NCBI GenBank assembly: GCA_050084985.1
Contig: JBITNC010000001.1
Coordinates: 210,862,001-210,926,000 of the forward strand
Length of the DNA stretch: 64,000 nt
Source of the DNA: Nageia nagi
Taxonomy: Eukaryota > Pinophyta
Reading direction: 5' to 3'
Shown piece by piece: positions 35,756 through 48,073 of this stretch (its first letter is position 1; every line of letters starts with the position of its first letter). Made by a program: the position numbers and the translations under genes. The notes below the pieces were generated by a model. It saw only the letters and a list, made by a program, of their open reading frames with translations. It was not told the DNA's origin and searched no databases.

Positions 35756-36253
35756 TGTGATAAATATCAACACCCCTTTGAAATGATATTTCAAATGAAT
35801 GTAACAAAATGCTAATCCCACTAGGTATCAATAGGTATATGATATTACCTAGCTCTAACCTCCATTTTAGGAAATCTAGGTTCACATGATAATGAACTAG
35901 ACCTATTGATCAAACAATTAGCCTAGAATTGAAACCCAAATTTGATCTCTATTGAAAGAAGCAATGTTAAGCTTTGAGATCATCAATTTTCATTATTCTA
36001 GTAAAAGGGAAATGAAAATTTTGTAGATAGAACTTGACCCAATACCACTAACCAACCTAATATATAGTGCATACTAGTGCCTTATCTATGGTATCACATA
36101 GTTAAACAACATCAATAAGAAATGAAAAAGAAGGTTGCACCCATTTTTAACCATTCAACTAACACATACTATAAAATTTATTCATTAAACAATTAGGAAG
36201 AAGCATTTATTCATTATTTAATGCTTATAATAATAAATGAAGCAAAGATAACA
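35756..36253 (-). repeat. Element C 3' LTR (about 498 bp)
   Basis: Plus strand starts TGTGATAAATATCAACAC and ends near GATAACA. It aligns with 51899-52390 over nearly its whole length, with shared blocks CTAGCTCTAACCTCC, ATTCACATGATAATGAA-like and ACCACTAACCAACCTA. Confidence 0.78.
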
Positions 36254-37560
36254 ACAAATGACATAAACTTAGGAAATGATAATAGAAGAAATGTATTTTA
36301 AACATTATAGCCATACATCATCATGTTGCATAAAGAGTTTTAGTACAATATTTAATGTCTCTCTTCACTACAATCATACTGAATTTCCTAAATAATGTGA
36401 CCATCCCTTGCAAAGAAAATACTTCAACCTATTTAGTACTACTTATAATCTAGGTGTAGGGAATTGAAGAAATCTTGCTTCTATGGAATATTCCTAAAAT
36501 TAAGTAATAGAACTTTCAAACATGGTAATAGGAAAAACTAGATATGGACTAAAAAATTTAGTAAAAAGCATAACAAGCAATAAATGTTATCTAACTATAC
36601 TAACTGATTGAAAAGAGATCATTTCTCCTCTTTCTCTTTCTTCTTATAATGTCCCCCTTGGCTCTAATGAGCTCAACCATTTTTATTCCCTACATTATAT
36701 TGGCTATGAATCCTAATGATAAGATTCTTAAAGAGTGATGGAAAATAATAGAATGAGTTATCATAAAAATATCTCATACCATCAAGCACCTCCTTGATCT
36801 TAAATGGAATACATGTACTTTAGATAGCACATTATACATGTTTTCTAATACTCTAATTGATCATAATCATCTTTATCCAAGATGAAGATTCTTTTCTTAT
36901 AGATATTTTATAGATTTTACATGTGACCCATCCATTTAATGACTCAAAAATTTCTTTTGATGAGAACCATTATTTAAAGTAGAGAAAAACATTATCCAAG
37001 CTAATATGAAGTTACCTGATGATAAATAATTTTATCTAAAAAAAAAATCTTACTTGACCAAATAAAGCTATACTAAACAATGGATGATCTTATCTAAGTA
37101 CCAGATGATTTACCATAACATAAAACCTCTTTTTAGACCATGTAAGATGTTAGTCAATGACTAGTATCCTTACTTAACCAAGATAAACATTATCTAACAA
37201 AACAAGAACTTACCCAATAATATAGGTCCTTACCTAATAGAAAATATCTTTACCTGATAGAGAGTGTCTTCAGTTGATAAGGCTCATAGTTTTCTAACTA
37301 AGTATAATATTACTTGAAAAGGAAAGAAACTTCCTCTTGTAATGGGTAACACATTTCAATTTAGCAAAAATATATGTTGATAATCAACATAGGCTTTGAT
37401 TAGCATAATTTTTGAGAAGTCAAAGTTATTAAGAACCATAGATATCTTTCAATTTCTTATGCTAAAAACAAACAAAAACAATACTACCTAATGATTCTAA
37501 AATACAAAACTATAATGGATATATGCAAGGGTATGTACATAAGATTGGTGTGCTTTTCTT
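36254..37560 (-). other. Non-coding 3' part of element C, with degenerate short repeats
   Basis: No protein domain. From about 37010 to 37290 a unit of roughly 25-30 bases built around TTACCTAATA / TTACCTGATGATA recurs in degenerate form. No clear polypurine tract is left next to the LTR. Confidence 0.5.
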
Positions 37561-38900
37561 ATCCAACCCCTTCAAGTTGATAATATTTCTTAAATTGTTT
37601 TCCATTTACAATAATAGGAATCTCATCACTCTCCATTGAATTAAGCTTGAATGTGTGACTGCCAACAACTAAAGAAATGTAATAAGGTCCCAACCACTTA
37701 GAGTCCCATTTACCCATTTTTTAATGTTGCCCATTTTTAGGATCCCAATACAAAACTTTAACATTCAATTTCAAAGGCTTACCTTTTACCTTTTTATTGA
37801 ATGAATCAATTATTTTAATAGCTTATTTTATTTCAATAATGAAATTAGATCTCTTGGTTTCTTCTAATTCTATTATATTATTAAGTCTTTCTAAGATTAG
37901 ACTCAAATTCTCTTCTTCTATGACTAATAAATGTAGAACCTTATTTTCTAAATGGTAAGGGAAAATTACATTTTATCCATAAACTAACTCATATGGTGAC
38001 TTACCAATTGATCACTTTATTGAGATTCTATTAGCCCATAGTGCATGCTTCATTTTGTTGTACCAAGGTTATTTGTTTTTACCCAGCATTCTTCTTGTTC
38101 TAGTTAATAAGTTTTTATTTGAAGATTCAACCAAACCATTTACTTGTGGGTAATAATTAGCTAAGTGATAGAGCTCAATATAATACTAAGTGCAATATTT
38201 TATCATTTCTAATGAAGTGAAGTATATACCATTATCAATTATGAGCTTATTGGGGACCCCAAATCTAATCAAAATAGAATCTTCTAAGCATTGGATAACT
38301 AATTCACTTAAGAATTTATTCAAGGGCATGACTCCATCCATTTTATGAAATAATCTATAGTATTGATAGTGCAAACATGTTCTGCTAATGAATTAGGATT
38401 TATTTCTCTAATAAGATCAAGTCCCCATTATGAAAAAGGGCTATCAATAATAACTAATTTCAAAGGCATTGTTGATAGCTTCTATTACCCAAAAAAATGC
38501 CTAACACTCATAATATTTTCTAACAAAATCATCTACTATATTGAATAATTATGGCCAATAAAAAAATTTCCTCATTATTTTGTGAGTTGTAACCATAGTA
38601 GTATAATGCACTCCATAAAATCCTTCATGGTATTCATTTAAGACTTCTTGAACTTCTAACTCTAATAGAATTTCAATAATAGACCTTAAGAATGTCTCTA
38701 GTATAGATTTTCCCCTTTAATCATATATTTTTCACACTATTGTTTTAGTGATCTCTTTTGTGATTTGGAGAAATTTATTGGAAAATCCAAAGTTTGAAAA
38801 TAACACCAAATATCAACATAATAAGAATCTTTGATGTGATTTGGTGTGTTAGGTTCTAGAGCATCTATTAAGCTAATTAAATTAACATCTTCAAGTTCAT
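37560..38900 (-). pseudogene. Element C integrase
   Basis: Minus strand from about 38850: FPINFSKSQKRSLKQ-CEKYMI, GENLY-R; the HHCC part is badly broken. The core is better: KMDGVMPLNKFLSELVI, FGVPNKLIIDNGIYF (second Asp), YHLANYYPQVNGLVESSNKNL (catalytic Glu present), then TRRMLGKNKQPWYNKMKHALWANR, GKSPYELVYG and the C-terminal HTFKLNSMESDEIPI...KKYYQ. It ends at about 37570. Stops include TAG and TAA at likely Gln positions. Confidence 0.82.
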
Positions 38901-39779
38901 TTGTTAACAACTTATCTAAACCTTGATATTTCATAGTTTTGGTTACTTGTAATTCAATATCATACTATAACAACTTTTTCATCCACCTTGCTAACCTCCC
39001 TGATGGTCTTGCCTATGTAAGAACATCTTTTATTCGAATAAAAGGAATATGAATCTTAACTAAATTTGCTCTAATAATGGGTTGAAAATGTTCTAGAGAT
39101 TTGATTACTACATATCCATGTTTTTCTAATAGTCCATATTTCAATTTAGCATATTTCATAACTATGCTCATGAATGCAAAGGGATTGTCCTATTTTTCAA
39201 CTTTTTTTTAGATAGTACTGCAGAGATTGTATCCTTTATACTATATGTGAATAAATCAAATGGTTGTGACATGTCTAAACTTTTTAAGACTAAAGATTCT
39301 ATAATGGTTTTTTTAATTTTATTAAAAGCTACTAGATTTTCTTCATTCCATTTGATTTCTCCCTCTTTATTTATTATTTTGTTAATAGGTAGAACAATCT
39401 AAACCAAATTAGGGATGAATCATCTTATGAAATTTACATTTCCAAAGAAATATCTCATCCCTTTTAGACTCTGTGGTGGTTGTAATTGTGAAGTATCTTT
39501 AATCCATTTAGGATCCACTTTAATCCTTTCATTACAAATAATATAACTAAGAAGTTTTCCCTTAGTTACCCCAAAAACACATTTTTTTAGATTTAATTAA
39601 ATACCATATTATCTGCACCTTTCAAAAATAGTTTTCAAATATTTAATATGTTGCATAGGATCCTTTGAAAATATAGTGAGATCATCTAAAAATATAATAA
39701 TAATTTTATAAATATCTCTTTGAAAAGTGGCTCTTGCATTCATTAAACCAAAAGGCATTCTTAAATACTCATATGTTCC
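38900..39779 (-). pseudogene. pol: Element C reverse transcriptase C-terminal half and RNase H
   Basis: Directly at the break (39779) the minus strand reads GTYEYLRMPFGLMNARATFQ, then IFLDDLTIFSKD at 39680-39695 (FLDD in place of YVDD), LNLKKCVFGVTKGKLLSYII, LKGMRYFFGNVNFIRWFIPN and the RNase H start QPFDLFTYSIKDTISAVLS. The tail GLDKLLTNELEDVNL at about 38900 matches the RNase H to integrase linker of this element type. The first half of RT lies at 48074-48500; the two halves join across element F. Confidence 0.85.
39775..39779 (+). other. Target-site duplication of element F, left copy
   Basis: gttcc immediately before the LTR; the right copy at 48074-48078 reads gttct. Confidence 0.75.
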
Positions 39780-40494
39780 TCTTAACACTTAAAAAGGAAT
39801 TTTGTTTTAATTAAAATACCTTTCTATATATTTGAAATAATTTATTAAATAAATAATCTTTTCCATGTGCACTCTCATCTACCTTTATATTTTATGTTAA
39901 TAGGTCTACTCAGCATTTCAATAAGCCTAAGGAGGAGCCTTAGCACTAGACCTATTTCCTATAAAGGTAGAGGGGTTATGTATGATCAAAGATATGACAT
40001 GACATGACATAATCCCAAATCCTTGATAGGTGAAAATATACTTATGTCAATCTTGATTGATATTTCTTAATGCCACCTATCATCTTTGGAGTTTGTTATA
40101 CTCTAAGCTCTGCATTCCTATGATCTTTCACCTCTTCATGATCGAGATTTGATACATCAAGGTGGGATGATTACATCAAGCAAAAGGGTGAGGCATTTTG
40201 AAATGGTAACTATGCATTATTGCTAGGTTCCTAGAACTACTACTAGGTTGAGTTCAAATTGGTGGCTCCATATTTTAGGGCTCATCATTCTTCCTCTTTC
40301 AATTGATTTTTACCTCCATTCATCATCATAAGTAAAGTACAAGTTTGTATCTTTTGTAAATCTAGTATTGATATGTCAAAGTCAAGTAGGTTATTATCAT
40401 CTTTCATGTCATTGATTTTCTATTATTTTTTAGTTAATTAGAAAACTTAAGTATTTTGTAAATAACCCTAATAATTATTATTATAATTATAACA
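39780..40494 (+). repeat. Element F 5' LTR (715 bp)
   Basis: Begins TCTTAACACTTAAAAAGG (TG of the family mutated to TC) and ends AATTATAACA. TATA-like TATAAAGG at 39960-39967. Aligned over its full length with 47353-48073. Confidence 0.85.
39960..39967 (+). promoter_or_regulatory. Element F LTR TATA box
   Basis: TATAAAGG about 180 bases into the LTR; the 3' LTR has TATAAAAATGG at the same place (47537-47547). Confidence 0.45.
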
Positions 40495-40515
40495 ATCGGT
40501 GGACCTAACTTAATT
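40495..40515 (+). other. Element F primer-binding site region (degenerate)
   Basis: ATCGGTGGACCTAACTTAAT follows the LTR. A TGG is present at 40500-40502, but the rest matches no tRNA end that I know; decay or an unusual primer are both possible. Confidence 0.35.
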
Positions 40516-40625
40516 TTGATACATCAAATTATCCTTCCCTAGTCACACCAAAACCCTAAGGTTTTAGATAGGACTAATCTTGTATTTCATGTATTTCAAA
40601 AATGTAACCTACTCATTTTCTTTCC

Positions 40626-41824
40626 ATGGTTAATAGATTTGGTGAGGCCAAAAAAGCTAATCTCAAAAAAATGTTATATGGAAATAAAGAAAGAAGTTAA
40701 GCCTCTAACATTGGGGTCAACAGTCAATCCTTTGAAGGTGCTCCACCCATGACTAGGGATTCAAATCTATTATGAGATTAGATTTGTAATAATAAGGCAC
40801 TTGATCTACAAGTGAAACCTATTTTAGATAAATATAATGGTGAGGGAGATCTTATGGCTCATATCAAGGCTTTAGAAATGAAATTCAAGTTGAAATTTGG
40901 TATGAATGATAACTTGATGGAAAAATACTTCCCTACTATATTCAAAGGTAATGCATTCAATTAGTACTTCTCTTTACCTGCTAAATTGATTAATTTGTAT
41001 GTAAAACTTATTTCAAAATTATATATGCATTTCAAATATCATGCTCCTAGATAAATGATAGTTTTATATCTAGTTAGTGCGATCCATGGTCTAAATGAGC
41101 AAATTGATAAATTTGCCCAAAGATTTTAGAAAACATGGAGCATGATTCCTAAACACCTATCTGAGTCTCATATCATATCCATGTTTTTCTATAGTATCCA
41201 CCCTAAATTGAAATTCATATTCCTAGATTACATGACCTTACCCTTTACTGAGATTATGCATAGGCTTGCCCAAAAATAGAAGTACTTAGTTGATATGGGT
41301 GACTTGAAACGTGAAAACCCTAGAAAATAGACTAAAGAAGATAGAAATTAGAATAAACAAGATAAATAGGTCCATGCCATAGAAGAACCCTCATCTAAAG
41401 ATCAACAAAGATTCAACCAAAGCCAAATTTTAGGAAAAATAATAGGTTACCTTTGGCTCCTACAATTATGTTCAAAGACTATGTACAAAAGGACTAATCA
41501 AACCTGATCAAAAATAAGAGCTAGGTCCTCATGATGATAAATCTAGTTGGTACAATGAAGTTAAATTTTATGAATATCATAAAGTTAAAGGTCACAAAAT
41601 AAATGTGTGTATGATACTAAGAAAGCAATTATGGAAATTGTTATATGATGGCAAGATACAGTATGAGGTACGTGCAACATATTTTGAGGATGTTGAATCA
41701 CTCATAGAAAATTTCATCTTTAACCAAGAACTATGTGGTGCTACTAATATAGGAAGACCTAGAGGGATTTTTAATTTGGCTACAATAGAGAGAACGAAGA
41801 TCACTTGCAATCCTGGTATGTAGC
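40626..41824 (+). pseudogene. gag: Element F gag
   Basis: Starts at the ATG at 40626 (MVNRFGEAKKANLKKMLYG). After a linker the shell domain reads PILDKYNGEGDLMAHIKALEM, FPTIFKGNAFN-YFSLPAKLI, IHGLNEQIDKFAQRF, SIHPKLKF and FTEIMHRLAQK. A knuckle-like YEYHKVKGHKINVC (from about 41571, first Cys lost) leads to LLYDGKIQYEVRA and FEDVESLIENF. These correspond to gag of Tat elements, the particle-forming protein. At least six TAG/TAA stops, one at 41821. Confidence 0.78.
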
Positions 41825-42005
41825 AACTCCTTCACAAATTAAAGGTAACTCATGCCAAGATAAGTATTTTTAAAATTTTGTAGTTGTTAATTGAACATAA
41901 GATGGTTTGTTTGATGCACTTAAGAAAACTAAAGTTGATACAAATATTTTTGTCGCTAATTTGTGGAATTGGTAGGGTAATATTGATACTGATTAAGTTT
42001 GTAAC

Positions 42006-42540
42006 ATGCTTTTCTTTCAAGAAAGTGAATTGCCTAATGAGGACATCATTAAGAAAAATATAAGAATGTATATCGATGTTAATAGTGATGGTATTCCTAT
42101 TAAAAAATATTTGATTGATACTAGTTCAAATGTCAATGTATATTTTGTTGAATTGTTGCAAAAACACTTTCTCTTCATTTATGCAAAAATGAAATGAACC
42201 ACTATTAGAATTAAATGGTTTGATAATACTAAAAAAGAATGTATCAAATATGTATCTATGCCTATTAAAGTAGGTGTTAAAATGGTTCATCAAAAGTGTA
42301 TATTTTTCAAATAAAATTACCATATAACTTGTTGTTTGGTATACCTTAGATCCATAAGATCAGGGTTGTTACTTCCATTTTGCATCAGTTGATTAAATTT
42401 ATGCATAATTGTAATGCAAATGACAATCCTACATATGTGTATCAAGTAGCTAAGAGATTTTGGATTCCTCATGACTTAATCAAAAGTGAGGAAGATGTAC
42501 CAACAACTATTACAAATGTCACCCATAAGAGGTAAGCATT
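42006..42540 (+). pseudogene. Element F aspartic protease
   Basis: RMYIDVNSDGIPIKKYLIDT precedes SSNVNVYFVELL, which is the retropepsin active-site loop (family form D-T/S-G-A/S-S-x-N; here D-T-S-S). A second part, IKVGVKMVHQKCIF, fits the flap. The downstream part is frameshifted. It lies between gag and RT as expected. Confidence 0.68.
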
Positions 42541-43666
42541 AGAGTATATAGAATCCTAGAGATAAACATTTGAGAGAACTTTAGAGAGCTTGGGTGACAA
42601 CTTGTAGTCCTATAAATGAATCACTATTACTAGGAGGAGAATAAATTCAAGTTCTACTGCTATGTTCTTGAGAAATAAAGTGACCATGTTGAAGATGTGA
42701 ATGTCCTCTACCAAGAGCATGAAGAAAAGAGTGCATCCAATAGTAAAGATATAGCTCTTATTTCATAAAAACTACCAGGTCAAGTAAGTATGAATTTTAA
42801 TAATATTGATTCTAATTTTGGTAATGAATATATGCATAAATTTTAGTATGGTGGAAAAGGATTAGATAGGAATGATAAAGGCATCATAGAGCCTATTCCA
42901 AATGAAGGTCAACACAAGAGAACAATAGGTGTTGGATTTAATGATTCTAAACCTAGATCATCTTCATTAGTTCTAATGATTTAACATGTGGATAATAGTG
43001 ATTAGGGTTGCACTAGATACATATATTATGAGTGGTTGCATTATGGGATGATGCATGGTCCAACCAAGGAGTTACAAGCTTACTATAAGGATCCATTCCT
43101 ACCTCCTACAGCTTTGATTTGAGTGGATATTTTTAGGATTGATTCCATCCTTAAGAATCTAGGGGCATGAAGTGAGTTCCCTAAGTCCAGTTAAAAGAGG
43201 CTTGCATCATGGTTTATGTGACATCAAGTATATTTTGGTGATCAAGTCTACATGGATTATGCAAAATTTGTAAGTTAAAGCCTCATCTTTCTTTGTATTT
43301 TTCATTTTTTCTCACTCATTTTTGTTCATTTTTCATTGAGTCAATCCTAGATCTAGGTAGTATTTCTTTAGAATTAATCTTCCTATCCCTTAATGGGGTG
43401 ATGATGTTAGGTTCTTAGTATCATCACTCTATTATTCTTGTCTCTTATGGTTGAGTTTAGATACAAAACTATGGGTATTTCCTATGCCTCTCCAACTCAA
43501 TGACAAAATATCCTATCTTAGTGAAGAAATAATAGAAGTAAACATCAGTACCTAAGAGAACCCATGGTTGATCAAAATAGAAGTTTGGTTAACCTTGGAA
43601 GAATGGAAAACATACCACCTACTATTATAAGAGTTTTTTGATATCTTTTCTTGGTCTTATTCTAAT
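42541..43666 (+). other. Linker between protease and RT of element F
   Basis: Frame-broken coding-like sequence with a recognisable YYEWLHYGMMHGPTKELQAYY-like part at about 43026-43095 and a KTMGISYASPTQ-like part near 43470. No catalytic domain. Confidence 0.4.
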
Positions 43667-44570
43667 ATGCTTGATTTTGATCCTAATTTTGTCACTCATA
43701 GCCTAGTTGTCAAAGTAAATATCAAGTTGGTTCAACAAAATCCTAGAAAGATGCATCCTAGGGAAGCCCTTACTACTAAAAAGGAAATTGAAAAGTATCT
43801 TGCTACTAGTTTTATTTTTCCCATTGATTATTCTCCATGGATTTCTAAAATTATGCCTATAGCTAATCCTAATGATGAAATAAGATGTTGTATGGATTTC
43901 AAGGATATCATCAAGGCATGTCCTAAAGATACTTTTCCTTTATCTAACTTTGATATGACTATAGACTCAATAGTAATCCATGAGGTTTTATCTTTTATGG
44001 ATAGATTTTTCATCTATAATCAAATTAGGATCAATAAGGAGGACCAACATAACATAGTTTATTTTACTCCTCAGGGCACATTTTATTGGATGGTCATGCC
44101 TTTTGGTATAAAGAATGCATATGTAACTTATTAGAGAGCCATGGTGAGTATGTTCCATGATATGATCCATGACATTATTGACATATATGTTGATGAAATC
44201 CTAGCCAAATCTACAACCAAATATGATCACATTTCAGATTTGATAAATATATTCCAAAGAATGAGAGAGTATAAGTTGAAGTTGAAACCTCATAAATATG
44301 TATTTGTAGTCTCATCAGTTAAATTGATTGGATTCATTATTTTAGGAAGATATATAGAGGTATATCCCAAGAAAGTTTTATCCATTATCAATTTATCTCA
44401 TCCTAAGAAATTGAACGGATTAAGAAGTCTTCAAGTGAAAGTGCAAGCAATCTTAAGATTCATTGCATATATGACTTCCCCATTTTCTCATTTGCTAAAA
44501 AAAGGTGAGAAGTTCATTTGGGATGAAAAGTGTTAAAAATATTTGGACAAACATCAAAAGGTATCTTAAT
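43667..44570 (+). pseudogene. pol: Element F reverse transcriptase
   Basis: Open stretches 43667-44134 and 44141-44536 are interrupted by one TAG. Motifs in order: NPRKMHPREALTTKKEIEKYL, SPWISKIMPIANPNDEIRCC, DFKDIIKACPKDTFPLSNFD, SFMDRFFIYNQIRINKED, FYWMVMPFGIKNAYVTY, the palm YVDEIL at 44186-44197, and LKLKPHKYVFVVSSVKLIGF, LRSLQVKVQAILRFIAYM. The second catalytic Asp of YVDD has become Glu, which should inactivate the enzyme. This is the longest readable RT in the window. Confidence 0.9.
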
Positions 44571-45010
44571 AATACTATAGTTTTAGTCCCTTATAATTAA
44601 AAAAAGAGTTTGTTACTTTATGTTTCAGTAACATTAAGTGCATTAGGGGTAATGCTAGCTTAAAAGGATGACAATAACAAGGAAAGAGAAATCTATTATG
44701 TTAGTAAGACTTTACATGATTATGAGATAAGGTACAATTCAATTGAAAATATGTGTTTTACTATATTCTTCTCAACTAAAAAGTTAAGATATTACATTCT
44801 TGGAAATACAACTTATGTCATAGCTTAGGTTGATCCTCTTAGATATCTCATGTCTAAGTCCTACCTATATAGAAGGGTTGCAAAGTGGGTAATATTACTT
44901 TAAGAATTTGATTTGCTATTTATCACTCAAAAGTTAATAAAGGAATAGGCTATAGCAAATTTCATTATTAGTCACCCATGAAATGAAATATCTAGTATGT
45001 ACAAATAGTT
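44571..45010 (+). pseudogene. Element F RNase H
   Basis: SALGVMLA-KDDNNKEREIYYVSKTLHDYEIRYNSIENMC followed by LRYYILGNTTYVIA and RRVAKWVILL-EFDLLFITQK is the gypsy-type RNase H and its connection. The leading Asp strand is weak. Four stops. Confidence 0.78.
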
Positions 45011-45079
45011 TTCAAATGAAGTGGACGGCCAAAACACCTCTGAACCAAGCACTATCACTACATCCTTGTGCTAGCATTC

Positions 45080-45650
45080 CATTCCTAAGCTTTATTATCC
45101 ATAAGTGTTATTAGTTTCACATAAAATGATGAATGTACCATATTCCTTGATGATTCTAAGTGCATTCATAGAGCAAGGGTAGGAATTATTCTTATCAACC
45201 CTCATGGTGATATTATCCCTATGTCTTATCACTTAAGTTTTGATTGCACTAACAATATGGTAGAATATGAGGCTTTGATTTCAATTCTAAAGGCTGCAAT
45301 ACTTATGAAAGCAAAAAGGATTAAAATCTTTAGTGATTCTCAACTCATTATGAACAAAGCATCCAACATCTACAACACCAAAGATCCCAAGTTGCAACCA
45401 TATAAGGAAATGATGGAGAGTCTCCTTATCTATTATAATGAGTATGAAATTGATAACATTTTGAGAGACAATAACATGTATGTCGATGCTATGGCTAGTG
45501 CCACTTCCCTTGCTTCTATTTCCATAAATTATGAAGAGATCATTCTCATAATCAAAAATTTCAATAAGCCTTCCCATGATTTTATTTTTTACAATTTCAT
45601 TGAGGATCATTATTTTTTTGCTACTTGTATCAATGCATGTGAATGATATC
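45080..45650 (+). pseudogene. Element F archaeal-type RNase H (aRH)
   Basis: After a GIILINPHGDIIPM strand near 45183 the open stretch 45221-45646 gives LSFDCTNNMVEYEALISILKA, RIKIFSDSQLIMNKASNIYN, LQPYKEMMESLLIYYNEYEI and ILRDNNMYVDAMASATSLA. The E of VEYEAL, the D of FSDS and the D of YVDAMA are the RNase H acidic residues. The first FDG strand is frameshifted (about 45130-45160). This domain is thought to supply or supplement RNA removal in Tat elements. Confidence 0.85.
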
Positions 45651-46910
45651 AAGATATTTTCAATTATCATAAATACAATCTTATTCCTATTACCTTTGAT
45701 CATAATGCTAGAATTAGACTTAAAAAGTTTGCAACCAAGTATGTCATCATAGGTGATTTATTATATAGAAGGTACTTTGATGGTGCTCTTCTTAGATGTT
45801 TAATGAGGCATGAAGTAGATATTACCCTTCACCAAGCTCATGATGGTGAATGGGGTGGACACTTTAGTGGTAAATTTGTTTATTAAAAATTACTTATACT
45901 AGGTTATTATTATCCTATTATGCTAGAAGATTGTGAATTGCATATCAAAAAATGTGAACAATATCAAATGAATGCTAGTCTTCAACCTTCTCCCCCTTAT
46001 GTTTTGCATTATATTATATCTCCTTAGTCTTTTCCTATTTGGAAACTTGATTTTATTTAGTAAAATTAACCCTATTCAATATATTTCCATAATTTTATCA
46101 CTACAGATACAAAATATTTCACAAAATGGGTGGAGGTTATACCCATGAAATCTATAAAAAGAGGTAATATTGTTTACTTTATCATTTCTAGATATGGTGT
46201 ACCTTCTAAATTGTTCATGGATAATGGTACTAGATTTAAAGGTAATGAAGTTAAAGAATTTTATGTGAAATATCATATTGAATGGAAGTTGTTATCTACC
46301 CCATATTACCCCCAAGCTAATGGTCAAGTTAAAGCTTTTAACAAGATCATTTAGAGTATCCTTTCCAAAACTATTACAAAACATGGTAAAGATTGGTATG
46401 AAAAACTCCCTTATGCTTTGTGAGCCTATAGAATAATTATAAGGTATTTAGTATTGGAAACTCATTTCTCCTTGATGTATGGTGATGAAATTTTAGTTCC
46501 TCTTAAGGTAGATATTCCATCCCTTTGTGTGTCACTAGATGGTCTCATTCTAGATGAGGATACAAGGAAAGCTAGATTAGCCCAACTAGAGGTCCTAGAT
46601 GAAAAGTAGATTAATGCTCTAGAAACCTTCATTTCTACCATTATAGAATCCAAAAATCATATAGAAAAAAGATCAATCCTAAACAGTTCAAATTTGGTGA
46701 CCTATTCTTAAAAGAAAACCTTGCCAACACTAATGTTTTGAAAAATAAGAAGAAAGGTAAGTTCAAACCTAATTGGATAGGTCTTTAAATTATCACTACA
46801 AATTATGGAAAAGGTGAGTATAAATTTTCAATAATTGATGGTAAAGAATAATGTAATCCAATCAAAATCATGCATCTAAAAAAGTTTTATGTCTGATCTT
46901 TTTCATAAAA
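45651..46910 (+). pseudogene. Element F integrase (catalytic Glu lost)
   Basis: The HHCC part reads LMRHEVDITLHQAHDGEWGGHFSG and CELHIKKCEQYQMNA; the second Cys pair is C-x2-Y. The core has PIWKLDFI (first Asp), TDTKYFTKWVEVIP, YGVPSKLFMDNGTRFKG (second Asp) and STPYYPQANGQVKAFNKII. In the family the last motif is G-Q-V/A-E; here the codon at 46331-46333 is AAA, a Glu to Lys change. WYEKLPYAL-AYR and THFSLMYGDEILVPLKVDIPSL follow, then a decayed C-terminal region. Confidence 0.88.
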
Positions 46911-47352
46911 TTATGCATATTTTCATCTTTTCATACTTACATTTCAGGTAAAAAAAGCCTATAATATGGCAACACCACTAAATTTAGATAATAAAAAAAG
47001 TTTAAAAATTGATTATCCCTTCTAAGTACCTAAGGATAGGTTTTTTTTATTATTACTTATCATACTTTCCATATAATTTTTATATTTTATATATATTATG
47101 CAAAATGTTTCATGTCTAAGCTCTTTCAAGTACCTTTTTCTTTACCTTGGATTGTTCCTATGATGAGAGGTCCATCACATTGCAACCAAGTCAAAGAGGG
47201 GGAATAATATAAATAAAAACTTATACATCCAAAGCTTTTGCCATCTCACAACTTTCAGGGAGTATCTTCTTATTTTTCTTGTTATACTTTGAATTCATGC
47301 TTTGATTTTCTTTTATCTCAAGAGCATCAAAACATATTCAAAGTGAGGCATT
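46911..47352 (+). other. 3' non-coding part of element F, with polypurine tract
   Basis: AAAGAGGGGGAA at about 47194-47205 is a purine run, but the sequence directly before the LTR, AAAGTGAGGCATT, better matches the usual Tat plus-strand primer form (AAxTGGGGGGCATT). Confidence 0.5.
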
Positions 47353-48073
47353 TGTTAACACCTAAAAAGGAATTTTAATTTAATTAAAATATATTTTTAT
47401 ATATTTAAAATGATTTATTTAATTTATTAAATATCTTTTCCATGTGCACCCTCTTCTACCTTTACATTTTATGGTAATAGGTCAACTCAGCATCACAATA
47501 AGCTTAAGGAGGAGCCTTAGCACTAGACTTGTTCTCTATAAAAATGGAGGGGTTATACATGATCAAATATATGATATGGAATGACATAATCTTTAATCCT
47601 TGATAGGTGGTGATATACTTGTATCAATATTGATCAATGTTACATAACATTGCCTATCATATTTATATTTTGTTATACTTTGAGCTCTACATTTCTACAA
47701 TCTTTCATCCCTTCACAATCAAGATTTGGCACATCAAAGGTGGGACAACAATATCAATCGAAAGGGTGAGGTATTTTGGAATGATAATTGGGTACCATCA
47801 TTTGGTTCTTATGTTGTTGATGGTTTGAGGTAAGATTGATACTCCGTGTTTTAGGAAATCTTATCATTCATCCTCTTTTGATTGAATTTCACCTTCATTC
47901 ATTATGATAGGTAAAGTACAAGTTTCTATCTTTCATAAATCTAATTTTTATAGGTCAAGGCCAAGTATGTTATTATCATCTTTCATTTTATTAATTTCCT
48001 ATTATTTTTTAATTAATTAGTGAATTTAATTATTTTGTAAATAACCCTAATAATTATTATTTTGATTATAACA
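47353..48073 (+). repeat. Element F 3' LTR (721 bp)
   Basis: TGTTAACACCTAAAAAGG ... GATTATAACA, followed by gttct (48074-48078), the right target duplication. Confidence 0.87.

Larger units (their letters stand above)
39780..48073 (+). mobile_element. Element F: full-length Tat-type Ty3/gypsy retrotransposon
   Basis: 8294 bp with two LTRs (39780-40494, 47353-48073), gag, protease, RT, RNase H, archaeal-type RNase H and integrase in that order on the plus strand. It sits in the RT gene of element C and is flanked by gttcc/gttct. The second RNase H between RNase H and integrase places it in the Tat lineage. LTR divergence and many stops show an old insertion that cannot be active. Confidence 0.88.

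Noticed and set aside
45287-45703. 138-codon minus-strand open frame
   Set aside because: Antisense to the archaeal-type RNase H of element F, whose plus-strand motifs are clear.
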